In this document: positions 5,398 through 6,107 of the stretch, piece after piece
Numbering within the stretch: position 1 is the stretch's first letter
How the letters are laid out: each line of letters opens with the position of its first letter
Assembly: GCA_002474415.1 (NCBI GenBank)
Contig: DLQV01000041.1
Location: 1 to 6,107, forward strand
Source of the DNA: Lachnospiraceae bacterium UBA7598
GTDB taxonomy: Bacteria; Bacillota; Clostridia; Lachnospirales; Lachnospiraceae
DNA length: 6,107 bases
Direction of reading: 5' to 3'
Translations under genes and position numbers: made by a program
The notes under the pieces: model-generated
Told to the model about the DNA's origin: nothing
Seen by the model: the letters and a program-made list of their open reading frames with translations, nothing else
Databases searched by the model: none

Positions 5398-6052
5398 TTT
5401 AGGCCTAATTGACGGTCTGCAATATACTTTAGAAATAAGTGGATATACAGTAGACAATGCCAAAACTAAAAAAGAAGCTTTAGTATTATTAAAAAAGAAT
5501 ACTTATGATTTGCTGTTACTGGATGTTACTCTTCCAGACGGTACAGGATTTGATGTTTGCAAAGAGGTACGGAACAGTTCAACCGTCCCTATTATATTTT
5601 TAACAGCATCGGATCAGGAAATCAGTATTGTCCGGGGGCTCGATATGGGTGCCGACGATTATATTACAAAGCCATTCAAGCTGAATGAATTATTATCCCG
5701 AATTAAGGCAATCCTGCGCCGCTCCTTGCAGTTTTCTAAAGCGGACACTATTCTGGAAGCAAATGGTATTCGTGTAGATATGGCGGAACGGCTCATTTGG
5801 AAAAATGATGAACCTCTTGATCTCCCGCTGGTGGAATACAAATTACTGTGTCTGTTCATGCAAAATCCTAATCACCTTATGCCGCGAGAAATGATCCTGG
5901 ATAGGATGTGGGATGGCAACGGAAACTTTGTGGATGACAATACCTTGTCTGTGTATATCCGGCGGCTAAGAAACAAAATTGAGGATACTCCCAATCAACC
6001 TAAATACCTGTTGACGGAACGAGGGATTGGCTATAAATGGGCTGTTGAGTGA
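5369..6052 (+). CDS. OmpR/PhoB-family two-component response regulator
   Basis: This is a 227-residue regulator of usual length with a receiver domain (about 1-118) and a winged-helix DNA-binding domain (about 128-226). The receiver has the acidic pair in VEDD (Asp9/Asp10), phosphoacceptor Asp52 in LLLLDVTLPDG, Thr79 in FLTASD and Lys101 in ITKPF, so phosphorylation chemistry should be intact. The output domain shows LPLVEYKLLCLFMQNPN, the recognition helix region DDNTLSVYIRRLRNKIE (189-205) and the wing YLLTERGIGYKW (213-224). The motif mix NFVDDNTLSVYIRRLR is common in regulators of gut Clostridia that sit with a sensor kinase and often a peptide-type ABC exporter. The ATG at 5369 has AGGA at 5357-5360. 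It overlaps the HTH gene by 29 bp and is followed after 9 nt by the probable kinase start. The stimulus and targets are unknown. Confidence 0.93.
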   Translation: MQRILYVEDDLGLIDGLQYTLEISGYTVDNAKTKKEALVLLKKNTYDLLLLDVTLPDGTGFDVCKEVRNSSTVPIIFLTASDQEISIVRGLDMGADDYITKPFKLNELLSRIKAILRRSLQFSKADTILEANGIRVDMAERLIWKNDEPLDLPLVEYKLLCLFMQNPNHLMPREMILDRMWDGNGNFVDDNTLSVYIRRLRNKIEDTPNQPKYLLTERGIGYKWAVE

Positions 6053-6061
6053 GGATAATGT

Positions 6062-6107
6062 ATGTGTAAATTAGAAAAAACAACAAAGAAGCTATTGTTG
6101 GCAATTC
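6062..6107 (+). CDS. Probable sensor histidine kinase, N-terminal fragment (3' partial)
   Basis: ATG 6062 opens a frame running off the right edge: MCKLEKTTKKLLLAI, a short basic stretch leading into hydrophobic residues, as expected before a first membrane helix. GAGG at 6051-6054 overlaps the response-regulator stop and serves as ribosome binding site. The other nearby ATG at 6058 reads only three codons before a stop. The kinase call rests on position, since OmpR-type regulators are usually followed by their kinase; no kinase motif is visible in 15 residues. Confidence 0.5.
   Translation, partial: MCKLEKTTKKLLLAI

Overview
The window looks like a piece of a Clostridia genome, most likely Lachnospiraceae. 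The support is the gene order ecfA1-ecfA2-ecfT-truA-rplM-rpsI, which is typical of Firmicutes, together with strong AGGAGG-type ribosome binding sites, a TTG start on rpsI, and a medium-to-low GC content with A/T-rich ribosomal protein genes. The genus cannot be fixed from this sequence alone.

Positions 3-3260 hold a forward-strand cluster: an ABC ATPase occupying the ecfA1 place, ecfA2, ecfT and the tRNA pseudouridine synthase gene truA. EcfA1, EcfA2 and EcfT form the energy-coupling module of an ECF vitamin/metal importer; no substrate-binding S component is present here. The first ATPase is odd. Its N-terminal part (about positions 3-270) is GC-rich and reads like the nitrate/sulfonate/taurine (SsuB/TauB/NrtD) subfamily. 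From the LSGGQ signature onward it reads as a normal EcfA1 with the composition of the rest of the cluster. It is therefore a chimera, either from assembly or from recombination.

Positions 3238-4317 hold the rplM-rpsI ribosomal protein operon. It has a near-perfect sigma-A promoter overlapping the 3' end of truA, a leader of about 150 nt with a hairpin that may be an L13 autoregulatory leader, and a strong intrinsic terminator after rpsI.

From about 4318 to the end the content changes to accessory DNA. First come further inverted repeats. Then, on the minus strand, there is a badly decayed gene of the AlbA_2/RecG-like ATP-binding regulator family, carrying several frameshifts and an apparent internal deletion. 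Next is a regulatory gap with three phased TGAT-type repeats and a promoter, followed by a small excisionase-like helix-turn-helix gene that overlaps an OmpR/PhoB-type response regulator. The first codons of what is probably the partner histidine kinase lie at the right edge. This arrangement resembles the cargo or remnants of an integrated mobile element next to rpsI, but no integrase or attachment site is visible in the window. I found no convincing new biological system here. The most notable points are the chimeric ATPase, the multi-lesion pseudogene and the repeat-bearing promoter region of the two-component operon.
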